DNA of 64,000 nucleotides from Ciona savignyi (taxonomy: Eukaryota > Chordata > Ascidiacea > Phlebobranchia > Cionidae), in the NCBI GenBank assembly GCA_000149265.1, contig CH002874.1:101800-165799 (forward strand), read 5' to 3'. Below the pieces are notes generated by a model. That model was not told where the DNA came from, searched no databases, and saw nothing but the letters and a program-made list of their open reading frames with translations. This document shows positions 49,001 to 61,497 of this stretch, piece after piece. How positions within the stretch are numbered: the stretch's first letter is position 1; every line of letters starts with the position of its first letter. Both the position numbers and the translations under genes were made by a program.

Positions 49001-52000
49001 GTGGAGGTTGCAGGAGCACCGCGTTCTCTGGGATAGATGGGGAGTCCTCACCCTCCAGTTGGCTTGCCTCCTCATCCAATCCATGGGTCTTCGCTGTGAG
49101 ATAAGCGAGAGACTTCTGTCCGCATCCTCGAAGGACTTTCACTCGCTCAGCAACATCTCGCAAGATAGAGCGCAGCCTGATAGTGTCCCGATGTGTCTTT
49201 TCGGATCTCAGCTGAATATAACAAAACAGGCGATAAAAAGCAGCAAACGTCAAACATTCGACTATGGATATTCAAACGTTTATGCACTGGTAACAGAATT
49301 CCATTTTCAATCCATTTGGACAGCGCAATACAAATTATTGTTTATGAAGTATATTAGGATAGTGAAAATGAACTCTTCTCACTAACTAAAAGTCCATTTC
49401 CCACTTAACTAACAAAACAACAACAAAACAATTTCTCACCAATTTTCATCATTTTTCGAAGTTTTTCCAGGTTACCAGTAAGTAGATAGAGAAAAGACAA
49501 TTTGTCGAAATTCTTTGTTCGCTGGTACGCCATTTCCACCACTTGGTGGTTTCCACTAGCAAGAGCAACTTCTCCAAGTGCCTCCCAACATTGTTTGTCG
49601 TCGAGAGCTTTTGCTGCCGCAAGTGCAACCTTCAATGGCCAACATACTTAGGGTTAGACCTGGTACAGGTTGCCACACAAATGAACGAAACAAATACATT
49701 ATAATATGTTTGTTGCACCGACAGTGTTAGTTAAAAAAAAATTAAACTTCGCTGAGATAAAATTTCCTAAACCGTGTTCTTGTTCTGCCATCCAACTATT
49801 GGTATTAAATAAGTCAAACGTCGTGTGTAAATTTGAAGCATGAAAACTCTAACTCCGACTTACAGGTATCAACATTCAGGTAGAATTTAGTAAGTACATA
49901 AATAATTTTATGAAAAGTTGTTGCCTGCTGATATGTCTGGTGACAACAATCTGGCATGTGAAGCATAGCATCTATTTGATTTTGTAGCAGAAATATAACC
50001 AGAAGATGTCTTGAGCTGTTTGTTTTATGCAAGTTAAATATCCAATGAGCCAAAACATCAAAAGAGTGAATACCTCAATATCACCGCACTCGACAGCGAG
50101 AGTAAATCTCGTCTTGTCATCTTTCACGAAGTGCAGTGCCACCTCAGGGTAACCCTTCTGCTGCAGATACGCAATGATGGACTGACCGACCAACTTGCTG
50201 TTCCTCACCATGTGAAGCACCTCATCGTATTTGCGATTTACCAGCGCCATCTAGGAATGTTTAGCGAATATGTTGTTATACCAATGTGGTTTATATTGAT
50301 GTTGAGAGTTCCACCTGTTTGGTCCACACCAAATACTTTCGGCTGATATCTTCGACACAGAGACAAACAAATACTTTTAGTTTCACCTTAAATTTGAATT
50401 CCGTTGGGTCGATGGCAAGCACTCTTGGACGAGTTTCACGGTCCAAGCAATAAACATTGGTTGCACGTACGCGGGTGATGTAAGATGGGAAGGTCCGAGG
50501 GTGCGGATTATCCCGTGATCACTGAGCAATATCATGAGTTGATAAAAAGTTGTAGATATTATTTTTACTTAAAATTTGTCCTAAAATATTTAAAAAAATG
50601 GTTTATAAAATTTACATTTTACATACATAATTTTAGAAATCAACATTTACAAAAAATACAATTTTGTGAACATCTTATTTATAGGTTTAATATCTGAGAA
50701 TTAAGAATTGTTACCAAAAAGAAAATTTTAGGTTAGGTCATACAATATATATTACAACAGTACATGTAAAAGCTAGATTACCTACCCATTAGTGAGAGCA
50801 TATTTGATGTGGTTCGACGTGGTGTAGATGAAGACTCCACTCTCCTCCCAAGCTCCGGACTTCACTCGCACATTCTCATGGATGGTGGAGAGTGATTGGA
50901 GCTTGCGGTTGCAGATAGCGATGTTGTGCTTAGCGAGGAGTGCCACATGCGTCATATCGTTCGACCAAACCACGTATTTCACTTTAGTGATCTTCACTGA
51001 AGCCAGATCCCTAAGTTGAATGGCCATTTTTCAATTAGTTTGTCGTGAAATCACCGTATTGTGAATAATAAAAAGATTAAATAAAATATAACATTTAGTA
51101 GATAAATTTAAATGGTTATTTGTTTCTTTTTTAAATTTGTACTGTCAAATTAACAGAATTGTTATAACCATATATATACATATAAGGGTCATTCCATTAT
51201 AATTGAGCAAAAAAAAGTTGAAAAGTACATCGTACCTCTCAGATTTTGTTAAGATTTTCAGACAATGTACCTACACCTAGAAAAATGATTAGGACAAAAT
51301 TTGAGGTCGCAACTCCTAGCGGTTCAAAAGTTACGGCAGGATGAAAAACCGGCTACACGAGGGCTTATTGTTGGTGAGCACACCTACTTACAAATTTTAA
51401 TTGTCGATATCTCAAAAAGTAAACTATTTAGAAAGCTGAAAATTTGTATTAAGGTATTTAAAGGTATGAGGAAGCTAAATTTCACATCCAATTTATCTTT
51501 AGGGCATTATAAAATAGTTAAAATCAGGTTTTAAAATTATTTCGACCAGCCCGACGCTAGAGGGGGTAGCTCCTGTATGCAAGAACGTTTTGAGATGCAA
51601 CTTTTTTTAAAAGTTAGAAGAAGCTTAAATGTTTAATCAGTTCAAAAATTAGCTTTGCCAACTTTGAAATGCGTTTTTGAGACCAAATTTCCCAAGTGCA
51701 CATTTTTCGCCCCCCCAAAAAATGTGTTTTGATAAATAAATTATGGTTTTTTACAGTCTAAAGTATCAGAGCAGCCTAATAACATTTTATTTACTTCCTA
51801 TATGTACAAAACTTGAAATTTTAATTTTAAAACAACTTTTTGGGACCACACTGTTTCCCAATTTATTCAATTTCTATACAAAACTGAGGCAAACCTGATG
51901 AACATTTTACAGAAAGTATTTTATTTTGTAAACATCACACACAACACCGGACTGTTTTTAACTATCACAAAAAGTAAATTATGTGTGACAATGTTGGTGC

Positions 52001-55000
52001 AATTTAACACTACATATACCAGTACTAAAAGCAATGGTACAGTCATCATGGTTTAAAGCTGTTTTATGTAGCTTCCGATTTTAAAACTTTTCTGCAATGA
52101 TTTGTATTTCTTCTTGAGAAACTTTATAGTTTCTGCCAGTTGTAGTTGATGGTGGTGTTATAATGCTAAGAATTTGTTGTTTGGGTACCCAGCAAATGTC
52201 ATCCTTTTGTGGCCAATAAAAAGTGTTAGAAGGTCCATGTGGATGCAAAAACTTGATATTAACATCTTCATTGCCTTTGTCCAACTCTTGTACAAGATCA
52301 ATCCACCAGCAGTTGTCATAATGGCATGCTATATAATCCATCACTTTTACTTCTGGAACAGCTTCATTGTCAAAAAATGAGTAGGTTCAAGTTAATTCTT
52401 TATCTTCACTAACTTGTTTGTAACCCACACGGTTAAGAGCCATTGGAACAAAATAGTGAAAATCAACTTTAAAATCGGAAGAGTGGAAACAAAGATTTAA
52501 AATGTGGTTGGAGTTTTTATATTGTCTTGCACATCCATCAGAGAAGTACTCAATTTTCTGGATATTTGTGTATTTGATTCGGATCAGGGAGACCAGTTGC
52601 TTTTGGAGCTCATACACAAAACCAGTATCATGATTAAGGTCGTCTGATATAAAACAAAATGAGTGAGAGTGGATGAAAATGATGTTCACCCTCCTTGTAA
52701 TATACAACAACTGGGTGTATTGTACATTGGCTGGTGTTCCAATGAAAACTTTGAATTTCATCCTGTACTGTGAATTTATAATTTTCTGCAAAATCAGTAA
52801 GGACAATTAAATGGTTTTCAGGTAAATTTTCTTTTCTTTGTTTTAAATACTTTTCCTGGCACTTAGCAATGTAAAAGTGCACTGTCAACCCGTCAATAGA
52901 ATTGGCGAGAAGATTTATAAAATCATGAACGTTAGCAGAATGGTCCACTAGTATTGACCATTCTTTTGAGTTCCACTGTTGGTAAGTAATCAAGTCCTCT
53001 TCTTCGTAATCCTCGCACAAATCATAAAGATATTGACATAAAACTTCAAAGCCCGGGCAGTTTGGACACCGATGGATCATGCACATTCTTGATTCCACAG
53101 TGCACACAATCATGGCCATGTACTCCTTGTAAGATTTGTCATCAATGCATGCAGTGCATGCACTTGAACCTACTCATTTTTTGACAATGAAGCTGTTCCA
53201 GAAGTCAAAGTGATGGATTATATAGCATGCCGCTATGACAACTGCTGGTGGATTGGTCTTGTACAAGAGTTGGACAAAGGCAATGAAGATGTTAACATCA
53301 AGTTTTTGCATCCACATGGACCTTCTAACACTTTTTATTGGCCACAAAAGGATGACATTTGCTGGGTACCCAAACAACAAATTCTTAGCATTATAACACC
53401 ACCATCAACTACAACTGGCAGAAACTATAAAGTTTCTCAAGAAGAAATACAAATCATTGCAGAAAAGTTTTAAAATCGGAAGCTACATAAAACAGCTTTA
53501 AACCATGATGACTGTACCATTGCTTTTAGTACTGGTATATGTAGTGTTAAATTGCACCAACATTGTCACACATAATTTACTTTTTGTGATAGTTAAAAAC
53601 AGTCCGGTGTTGTGTGTGATGTTTACAAAATAAAATACTTTCTGTAAAATGTTCATCAGGTTTGCCTCAGTTTTGTATAGAAATTGAATAAATTGGGAAA
53701 CAGTGTGGTCCCAACAAGTTGTTTTAAAATTAAAATTTCAAGTTTTGTACATATTGGAAGTAAATAAAAGGGTATTAGGCTGCTCTGATACTTTAGACTG
53801 TACAAAACCATAATTTATTTATCAAAACACATTTTGGGGGGGCGAAAAATGTGCACTTGGGAAATTTGGTCTCAAAAACGCATTTCAAAGTTGGCAAAGC
53901 TAATTTTTGAACTGATTAAAGATTTAAGCTTCTTCTAACTTTTAAAAAAGGTTGCATCTCAAAACGGTCTTGCATACAGGAGCTACCCCCTCTAGCGTCG
54001 GGGTGGTCGAAATAATTTTAAAACCTGATTTTGACTATTTTATAATGCCCTAAAGATAAATTGGATGTGAAATTCAGCTTCCTCATACCTTTAAATACCT
54101 TAATACAAATTTTCAGCTTTCCACATAGTTTACTTTTTGAGATATCGACAATTAAAAGTTGTAAGTAGGCGTGCTCACCAACAATAAGCCCTCGTGTGGC
54201 CGGTTTTCATCTTGCCGTACTTTTTGAACCGCTAGGAGGTTCGACCTCAAATTTTGTCCTAATCATTTTTCTAGGTGTAGGTACATTGTCTTAAAAACTT
54301 TACCAAATTTTAGGAGGGGGGTTAAATGTACGGGTGTAAAAATATAATGGAATGACCCATAACGGTAAGGATGATAAAATACAATTTTTTGTCCCATTTT
54401 TAAATATTTTTTTAAAATTTATCCCTAGCCAGATATTTAAGGCTACAACTTCTATGATGAGATCCAAAAATTAGTTAAGATTTAACACAAGAAGCAACCC
54501 TGTGTTTGAAGTCACTAATCCCACCTTTTCTGCTGCACATCATACAATGAGATGCCGTCTGAGTTCCTCATCAGCAAAGAGCCACTTCCTGCATAGAAGA
54601 TCTCATCCACATCTGGGACTTGGATCTTCTTCATGATGTCGTTCTTCAGATTCTTGATGACAATGGTGTGTGTGCGGTCAAGCACGGCAAAGCGGTTCCG
54701 TGCGACCCAAATTGATGTCACACCTGATGCTCTCTTACTGTCTGGGGCTGAAAAAGCATCAAATTAAAGTTCTGTGTCAAACAGATTAAAAAAATTGCCA
54801 TAATACTTGGTGGAACTCGGTCCAATTTGTAGCTGTAAAACTGTTTTTGGTTCCCTACATACTTAAATAATATGTTTAATGGTAGAAAGTTAGTGCAAGT
54901 ATAACAAAAGGGCATTTAATATTAATAATGGTACTTAATATGTCATTAAAAAAGAAATTAAACACAAACCATGTAATAGAATTGACAAATACATTTTATC

Positions 55001-58000
55001 AAAAGGATTTTTTTTATAAAATGATCTTACAGTCAGGGTTAGAAGAATCCACATTCTTGGGTACTTGGTATAAGTCGTAGTGAGAATTCTCAATGTTAGA
55101 AGCTCTGGACGTGACCAGCACTGCGTTTTCAGCAGCGTTGTAGGACAGAGCATACACGCTGGTTTTTGAACCACTATAAAGGTAATCAAGTGTGTCAAAA
55201 CTGTCAACATTTTTTTCTTTAAGGGGTGGAAAATATCATGTCATCATGTTAAGAGTAGTTTACATTTTGGGCGTGACGCGTGAGTCAATTTAAAACCATG
55301 ATTTTGAATAATTATTTATAAAGGATGGCAGCTGCATCTGTGAAATAGACCATGTAAAGCCTATGTATCATTATGCTGTGATCTGAAACATTAAATTCCA
55401 GAATATGAAACAATCATTTACATAAAAATTAATTTTAACCGACATGGGATATTCAGTCTTCAGTCAATTATATAAAGAAAAATCCTAAAGTAACACTGGT
55501 AACAGTACACATAAATATTAATGGAAAAATCATTATCATGTGTATCCTACTCATTTATTTTGGGATTATGCTATTTTTAGCAAGTTTTATTGTTTGCTAT
55601 GTGTGAACAATAACAGTACATTGGTTACAAAGAAGTTGAAATTTCACCCCCATGAAACCTCACTCACCTTTTCAGCTGCATGACAGGTATATCTTTGCTG
55701 GTGGTAAAATCAAGTCGACGAAGATATTTCTCTTTTACATAGTACAGCATGTTGGCATTGGTGGCGAAAGCTGGACGCTCCCTATCCAGTTTAAAAATCA
55801 CCATCCCATTATCATGGCCAGCAGCAAATAAGTTTAGACTTGGGTGGCAACCCAAGATCCAGAACCTGTGGAAAACACTTTATGTGTGAACCTTATTTAT
55901 GAAATGAAAAGGTTTTGACAGTCAAGTTAAAACAATAATCAATTAAACAATTTACGGTAAAAGAATTAATATAATATATACAGATAATTCGGTAATTAAA
56001 ATGGTTTCAGTGGGTGTATGTTGATGAAAGTCATTAAAATGCCATATACCTCTCCTCCCTTCTGAAAGAGTTTATGCTGGTCCGCTTTCCCATATCCCAC
56101 ACCCGGATCGATTTATCCTCCGAAGCGCTAATGATAAGATCCTGGCGGGGATGGAAGACACAGCAAGCCACATTGTTGTAGTGGCCCCTGCACGAGTCCA
56201 CCTCCCAAGCTTTCGACTCATTCATCCTCCATAACTTGACAAGACGATCGTCGGCAGCAGTAACGACGACAGGCAAGCTTGGATGGAAGCAAGCCCAGTT
56301 CACACCACGGTCGTGACCCTGGGAAAAGATTTCCATAATAATCACAGTTTATGCAAGCTTCTCATTGAAATGGAAATTAAAATGTAAAAATAAAATTTAA
56401 AAAAAGATAATGCAGCGTCTTAAAATAACTGATGACTATCATAGCTTTCCAACCTCTAAAACATGTTTGACCATAAAGTCTGTGCTTCCAAACAACTCGA
56501 TAGAACTTGGACCCCCACTACCAGCACCAGGGGTTCCCCGAATTGTCTCCTCTATGCTGCTGCCACCCGGTGATAAGTTCTTCTTGCGTAATCCTGAGAA
56601 ACAACAAACTTTTACGAAAAAAAAGACATGTTTGTACTTTTCTGTATAAATATTTTGTCCTGTTTGTATTTACAATAATCCGGGGGACATAATGCACAAA
56701 ATGTTAAATCTGTTTGGCAAAATATAATACAAACCTGAAATGTCCCACACTCTTGCGGTTTGGTCAAGAGAAGCGGACACAATGAGATCCTCAGTTGGGT
56801 GGAAATGTGCAGACATCACATAGTGGTTGTGGCCGGTAAGCACCGCAATGCAATTCCGGGATTGCCAGTTCCATATTCTGATGGTCTAAAAATGAGATTT
56901 GTTTCAGGAGTTTGTAGAAGTAAAAACAAATGGCTTAGCTATTTTAAACTTTGAATCTGTTGTTTAAAATTTTTTCCTAGAACATTTGTCCATACTTTTA
57001 CAATATTGTTACCTAGCTATTGTACCAAATTGCAGTATGATTTTATATTTAATACCTGGTCATCTGAGGCACTTAGGATCCATGGATATTCATGATGGAA
57101 CACAGCTGTCCTGATGTAATCCAGATGTCCAAGCAAGGTGAATAAACATCTTCGTAGTTTATAGTTCCAAATCTGAGGTTTAGAATGGTCTGTGCTTTTA
57201 TTGTAGCTTATGTTTTAGAACAAAAAAACCTCTACAAGATTATGGATAACAGGATTCCTTGCATTTTCACTGGATTTAATAATCATTTTTTTAAACCAAA
57301 AATCGGAAATTCAGTGAATACAAAAAGCTTGTATTTAAGCTTTGATTAAATGGATTGTCATGAATCACATATTATACCTTGATTTTGTAATCATCACCAC
57401 CAGAGACAAACAATGGTTGTTGATTGTGGAAGCAGACACCTCTAACAGGACCTAAAAATGTATTCGCATTAAAAAATGTTATAAGTCGGGATGCACAATA
57501 TAGGATAGTTAGGTATTCTAGAATATTCCTAGAATAATATATTTCGAATCTAGAATTTCGAATCCTATTCTAGAATGTTTTACCATGTATTTAAATTTGC
57601 TATGCTGTGCATAGTGAATTAGCCATATGCTTTTAAACTGTGATGAGAGCAATTTACAACAATATTTTACCATTACATATTTTTTAATCATATGTAACAT
57701 CTCTAAACACTATCTGCCATGAGGGAGGATAATAGTCTAGTATGTTGTTGTTGAAATGAATGGCTGAGAAAAATGCTCCAGACAATTTTTATTTCACCAG
57801 TTTGGTATCAAGACTAGCTATTAATGCCCTTGCACAATTAAACATTAATTTACTATTTAACACAGTTATACATTGGTAAAAGTATAATAAATTAATCACT
57901 GCAAAATCACCTAACTAAATAACATATAGGATATCATTAAATTGAATACATAGGATATCATTCATTGTGTTTATTGAAAACATAGTTGTTTAAGTGAAAT

Positions 58001-59376
58001 ATATATTGCAAATACTAACGTGTTTAGTCTGTAAATAACTCTTCTGCCTTTGGAATAATTGCGTCATATTTAAAGGTGCGATTAACCACGTGATTACAGC
58101 CTGGCGAACGTGACCTACTTTCTTTGTGCGTGCGTTCGTTTTAGGCGCGCCTGTCCACGATGCACGTGTATGGGACAACTGATAAGATAATGTTGTTGTG
58201 GTTTTATGCAAGTTGTATTTGCGAGCTACCGCTTTAGAAAATGTTCGGACGTTTTCGCACGATAGATGCACTTTCGGTATGGAGAAACGCATTACGGGTA
58301 TTACATACGAATGAAGAAGCCATTTTACAATTTTGAGATTACGAATTTACTTCAATGACGTTTCTTATCATAGTTATCCACTGTCGCACGCTTGCTGAAA
58401 CGATACGCTGACGTCTGCATAATCGGCATCTCGTGTGTTGTTGCGCGTTGGATCGCAGCCAATATTTTACGTTTTTAATTTCGAATCCTAACTATTCTTA
58501 TTAAATTGCTTGTAAAGATTCGAATCCCTAGAGATTCGAATCTCAAAGATTCGAAATTCTATATTGTGCATCCCTAGTTATAAGATAAGCTACTTGTACT
58601 TGTAAGACAAATCAATCAGTCAAACACCAACTCACCATCATGTTCCTCAAACTTATCGATCAATGTGCACATTCTGTAGTCCCATAGTTGAATGCAACCA
58701 TTGTGGAGTGAAGACAAACCCACGGTCTCTTCGGATGGAATGATAGCCCTGTTAAGTTCCAAAATATATTTTAGGTTTTAAAATTTTTTATTATAAAAAA
58801 ATGTTTATCAATTAAATGTATTTAAGCATTGGATAGATTGATATTCTAGTTAACTATATTTTGGCAGTCAACAGAAGATTCACATAGTTCTCACTGTAGT
58901 TTTTAAGTAGCCATCTTCACAGAATGGTGCTTTTGTAACATGATGGTACACAAAGTACTGTATCATGCATTTTTTTCCACAAATGGTTTTTTTACTTTAA
59001 ATTTTGTGTCTGGCTAGCAATATTTATTTGTGCTATCATACCAAAAATTTCCTTTTATGTCCTGTGATTAAATTATTTGTCTCAAAATCAAAATCATAAG
59101 ATCAAATTATGCCATGTCAAAATAACTTTTAAAGTTAACTGCGCCACCGCCAGAAAAAGGATTTTATGTGCCTCGAATCACACCAATTTTGCAGTACACC
59201 CGACTAAGAAGTTTGGTCTTTTTTAACAAGATTTTGGAATTTCACTAAGAAAACTTTTTAATTTGGCCAACAAGGGACATTATACATATGTCGTTACCTA
59301 GTCATTTAAAAAATAATTCATAGAACTACACTTCACCTTTGACACGGGCAGACTTTGTTTCAAACTTCGTCAGCAT
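46076..59376 (-). CDS. COPA: Coatomer subunit alpha (alpha-COP)
   Basis: Twenty-three exons, 5' to 3': 59376-59337, 58748-58636, 57451-57378, 57172-57056, 56885-56735, 56593-56454, 56318-56050, 55865-55668, 55173-55031, 54747-54525, 51010-50786, 50521-50387, 50250-50074, 49629-49440, 49211-48950, 48619-48443, 48220-48097, 47892-47807, 47540-47331, 47262-47149, 46955-46746, 46590-46415 and 46217-46076. The product is about 1,230 aa (human 1,224). It starts [14 protein letters not shown], then has WD40 repeats ([24 protein letters not shown]), a second propeller and helical solenoid. A WDV/acidic linker and the carboxy-terminal domain ending [11 protein letters not shown] follow. It is the core COPI coat subunit for Golgi-to-ER traffic and binds KKXX cargo. 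As assembled, the frame is broken by single-base differences near 58715-58719, 50495, 50483, 49160 and 48132-48138; flanking residues match the family on both sides. Introns hold the elements at 51186-54358 and 57486-58576. Confidence 0.96.
51186..54358. mobile_element. Foldback DNA transposon with about 1.2-kb inverted arms
   Basis: The arms 51186-52392 and 53162-54358 are near-identical inverted copies around a 769-bp unique centre. The outer ends are GGGTCATTCCATTATA and its complement, flanked by a perfect 4-bp duplication ATAA (51182-51185, 54359-54362). Each arm encodes the same 87-aa carboxy-terminal piece ([36 protein letters not shown]), pointing outward. The centre encodes, on the minus strand, broken transposase-like frames with [15 protein letters not shown] and [12 protein letters not shown], and has a frame break near 52660. 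The left arm is the natural continuation of the central frame, so the right arm looks like an inverted duplication of the gene's 3' end. The start of the transposase is missing, so the copy is non-autonomous. It lies in the COPA intron between exons 10 and 11. Confidence 0.9.
52387..53119 (-). pseudogene. Broken transposase fragment in the foldback centre
   Basis: Two overlapping minus-strand frames (53119-52634, then the frame ending at 52387) read as one protein with a single-base slip near 52660. The second begins around [18 protein letters not shown]. The [16 protein letters not shown] zinc knuckle, the acidic [11 protein letters not shown] and [11 protein letters not shown] suggest a DDE-type nuclease with two of its Asp residues. 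The usual downstream part with the third acidic residue seems deleted before the frame would join the left-arm coding piece. I know this motif set from uncharacterised animal proteins and do not assign a named superfamily. Confidence 0.6.
57486..58576. mobile_element. hAT-like non-autonomous element, 1,091 bp
   Basis: The ends TCGGGATGCACAATATAG and inverted TAGGGATGCACAATATAG match at 17 of 18 positions. Both sides are flanked by a perfect 8-bp duplication GTTATAAG (57478-57485, 58577-58584), as hAT transposition produces. Both subterminal zones are packed with short TTCGAATC/TCTAGAAT motifs, possible transposase binding sites. The 100-codon minus-strand frame at 58292-57990 is not clearly a transposase. 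It sits in the COPA intron between exons 2 and 3. Confidence 0.9.
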
Positions 59377-60137
59377 TCTGCTGTTCAATTGTGAAGGTTG
59401 CTTCTCTGAAGAATTTCAGATGTTAGGTAATTTAAGCCTTACCTAAACTTTCAGCAAAATAAATACCTTAAACGGAAAAAAATAATAAGTAACTTGAACT
59501 TTAAACTGATTGAAACAACAGTGCAAAACAACAATTTTGACCATAAAACTGAGCAAATTTGCGACACGTCAAAACTGAATTGAAGAACTTTAACCCGAGT
59601 CGAGCCGTAAACATAATTATAAAAGAGTCGTAAACACAAATGTAAAATATTTTTTTATACAGTTTTTTGTTTTTGTTTTAGCGGTATCCGGGATTAAATG
59701 TGTACCTTAAATAAAATTTATACAAGTTAAAGAATTCTATATTAAAATAGTTGGTTCAGTGCTATAGCAATTCAAATTCTACTTTTGCTACTCGGGTTAT
59801 GGTGCTTTACATAATTTCGCATAAAAAAATTGCAGTGTTGTAAAGAAGAACTTTCATCGCAAAAATAGCTCAACTTTCCCGTTCTGCGACGGCTATTTTT
59901 AAAAATGGGTTCCGAGTAAAATGGTTCCCATTTGTTATTAAATGTTAGCAATATAAAGGGGCACCGATTTTTTGGCTTCCATAACTATATCCTGCTTTGT
60001 AAAGCCTTATATTTCTTTTCCGTGCTACTTTTGTTTTATTACTAATGCCACTGGGAATTTTATTATGTTTTTTTGAATTTCTTGTTTCTCTTCCTTAAAC
60101 TAAACCTAAAAAACTCTCCAGTGTCATATATTCAAGA

Positions 60138-60526
60138 TAGGATTTTCATGTTTATCCCAGTAGATTGGAAAACGCAACGGGCGTTAACACACGAGCAATC
60201 GTCAGATCACTTCGCCCACATCGTCGGGTTACCGGAGCTATGATAGGATATTCATGCTTATTCTTTAAATGGGAAAACCAAGGGGTTAACACACAGGCAA
60301 TCGTCAGATCACCTCGCGCCCACCATCGGATTATCGGAGCTATTGCAGCGTGTTGTGTATGATTCACACGTTCCTTCAATTATGTATAACCCATTAATTC
60401 GCTGGGTTCAGGTAATGTCCAATAAGTGCTTTGCCCAAGGACACAACCGACTAGCTAGCGACCAGAATTGAACCTGCAACTCTTAGGCTGAAAGGCGACG
60501 CACTAAACCACCAGACTAATCTGTAG
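60138..60526 (-). mobile_element. tRNA-derived SINE with duplicated 3' part
   Basis: A near full-length minus-strand copy (60243-60526) is preceded at 60138-60240 by a second copy of the SINE 3' portion: CCCAGTAGATTGGAAAACG, GTTAACACACGAGCAATCGTC, GTCGGGTTACCGGAGCTAT. The second copy stops at GGAGCTAT, where the full copy's tail begins. This suggests one SINE inserted into, or was duplicated within, another. Confidence 0.8.
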
Positions 60527-60554
60527 AAATATATATTCAGTGTTTTGTGTATGA

Positions 60555-60725
60555 TTAAGACGTTTCATCAATTTGTAACACATCATTTTATTGGGTCGAG
60601 GCAATGTGGAACCCATCATTTTACATAACTGCCTTGCCCAAGGACACAACCGACAAGCCAGTGACAAGTTTCGAATCAGCAACCTTTCGACTCAAAGGCA
60701 CTAACCACGCTAATCGAATTTTTCG
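60555..60725 (-). mobile_element. Diverged SINE copy
   Basis: The 5' half of the SINE is on the minus strand (head TTAGCGTGGTTAGTGCC, AGGTTGCTGATTCG, then GGTTGTGTCCTTGGGCAAGG), with a damaged middle and no 3' body. Confidence 0.65.
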
Positions 60726-60859
60726 GGGGTAGGCTAGACCTAGTAGACCTGAACGCAAGTCGGTGATTCTTGCGTTAGCGGTATTTTTCGTGAACTTCTG
60801 CGTGACGCCATTACGGCATCGCAGCTTACGGGTTGTTGTTTAAAGTTTTCTAACAATTT

Positions 60860-61015
60860 CTCAAATCCAGCGGATTGTCGGGTTCTACTAACTTGAATCA
60901 TACACAACACACTGCAATAGCTTCGGTAACCCGACGGTAGGCGCAAGGTAATCTGGCGATTGTTTGTGTGTCAATACCCTTGGCTTTTTCATACACGGGA
61001 ATAGACCTGAATATT
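60860..61015 (+). mobile_element. SINE 3' half
   Basis: The plus strand has AGCGGATTGTCGGGTTCTAC, ACACAACACACTGCAATAGC and GGTAACCCGACGGTAGGCGC, with an end at TTCATACACGGGAATAGAC. The tRNA-like head is missing, as is common for truncated copies. Confidence 0.75.
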
Positions 61016-61497
61016 TTTTCTATATCCACGTTACTGGAAAAAAAACTTCGGTATACGGTCTTATTTTTTATAGTAACGATAGGCAAAATATCGGGCCTAT
61101 AACACAATGTTTATTGTTAGAAGGAATGAAAAATACTAAATTGTTACCATATATTTGCCACCATATTCTACATTATTACCCAATTTAACTTAAATAACAC
61201 AAAAACAAAATAACTAGAGCCCACAACCCATTTACACCTCTTACCTTTTTAAACTTCCGATTTCAACATTTTTGGTTGTGAAACAATGTTTAACATTATT
61301 GTTATTTTTACAAACAAAATATAAGAATGTAGTGTGAGCCATAAAACACAGTACATTAGTATAAAACAATTGCACATTGGTTGCATGATGTTTAAGAAAA
61401 CTTTTGAAGCTTATATGCAAAGGTAACATTAAAAAGGTAAAACAATATGTGTTAACCATTTTTAATCTATTACAGGTTGGATATCTTGTCAGTACAC

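Larger units (their letters stand above)
59377..61497. other. Intergenic region between COPA and KMO with SINE cluster
   Basis: The COPA promoter should lie just above 59376, but I see no clear TATA box. From 60138 to 61015 at least four SINE copies or pieces are stacked (listed). No coding exon was found; the open frames at 60152-60379, 60165-60362 and 60898-61107 are SINE-derived. Confidence 0.6.

Noticed and set aside
58010..58292. 100-codon frame inside the hAT-like element as a transposase
   Set aside because: No clear BED zinc finger or hAT dimerisation motif; the element appears non-autonomous.
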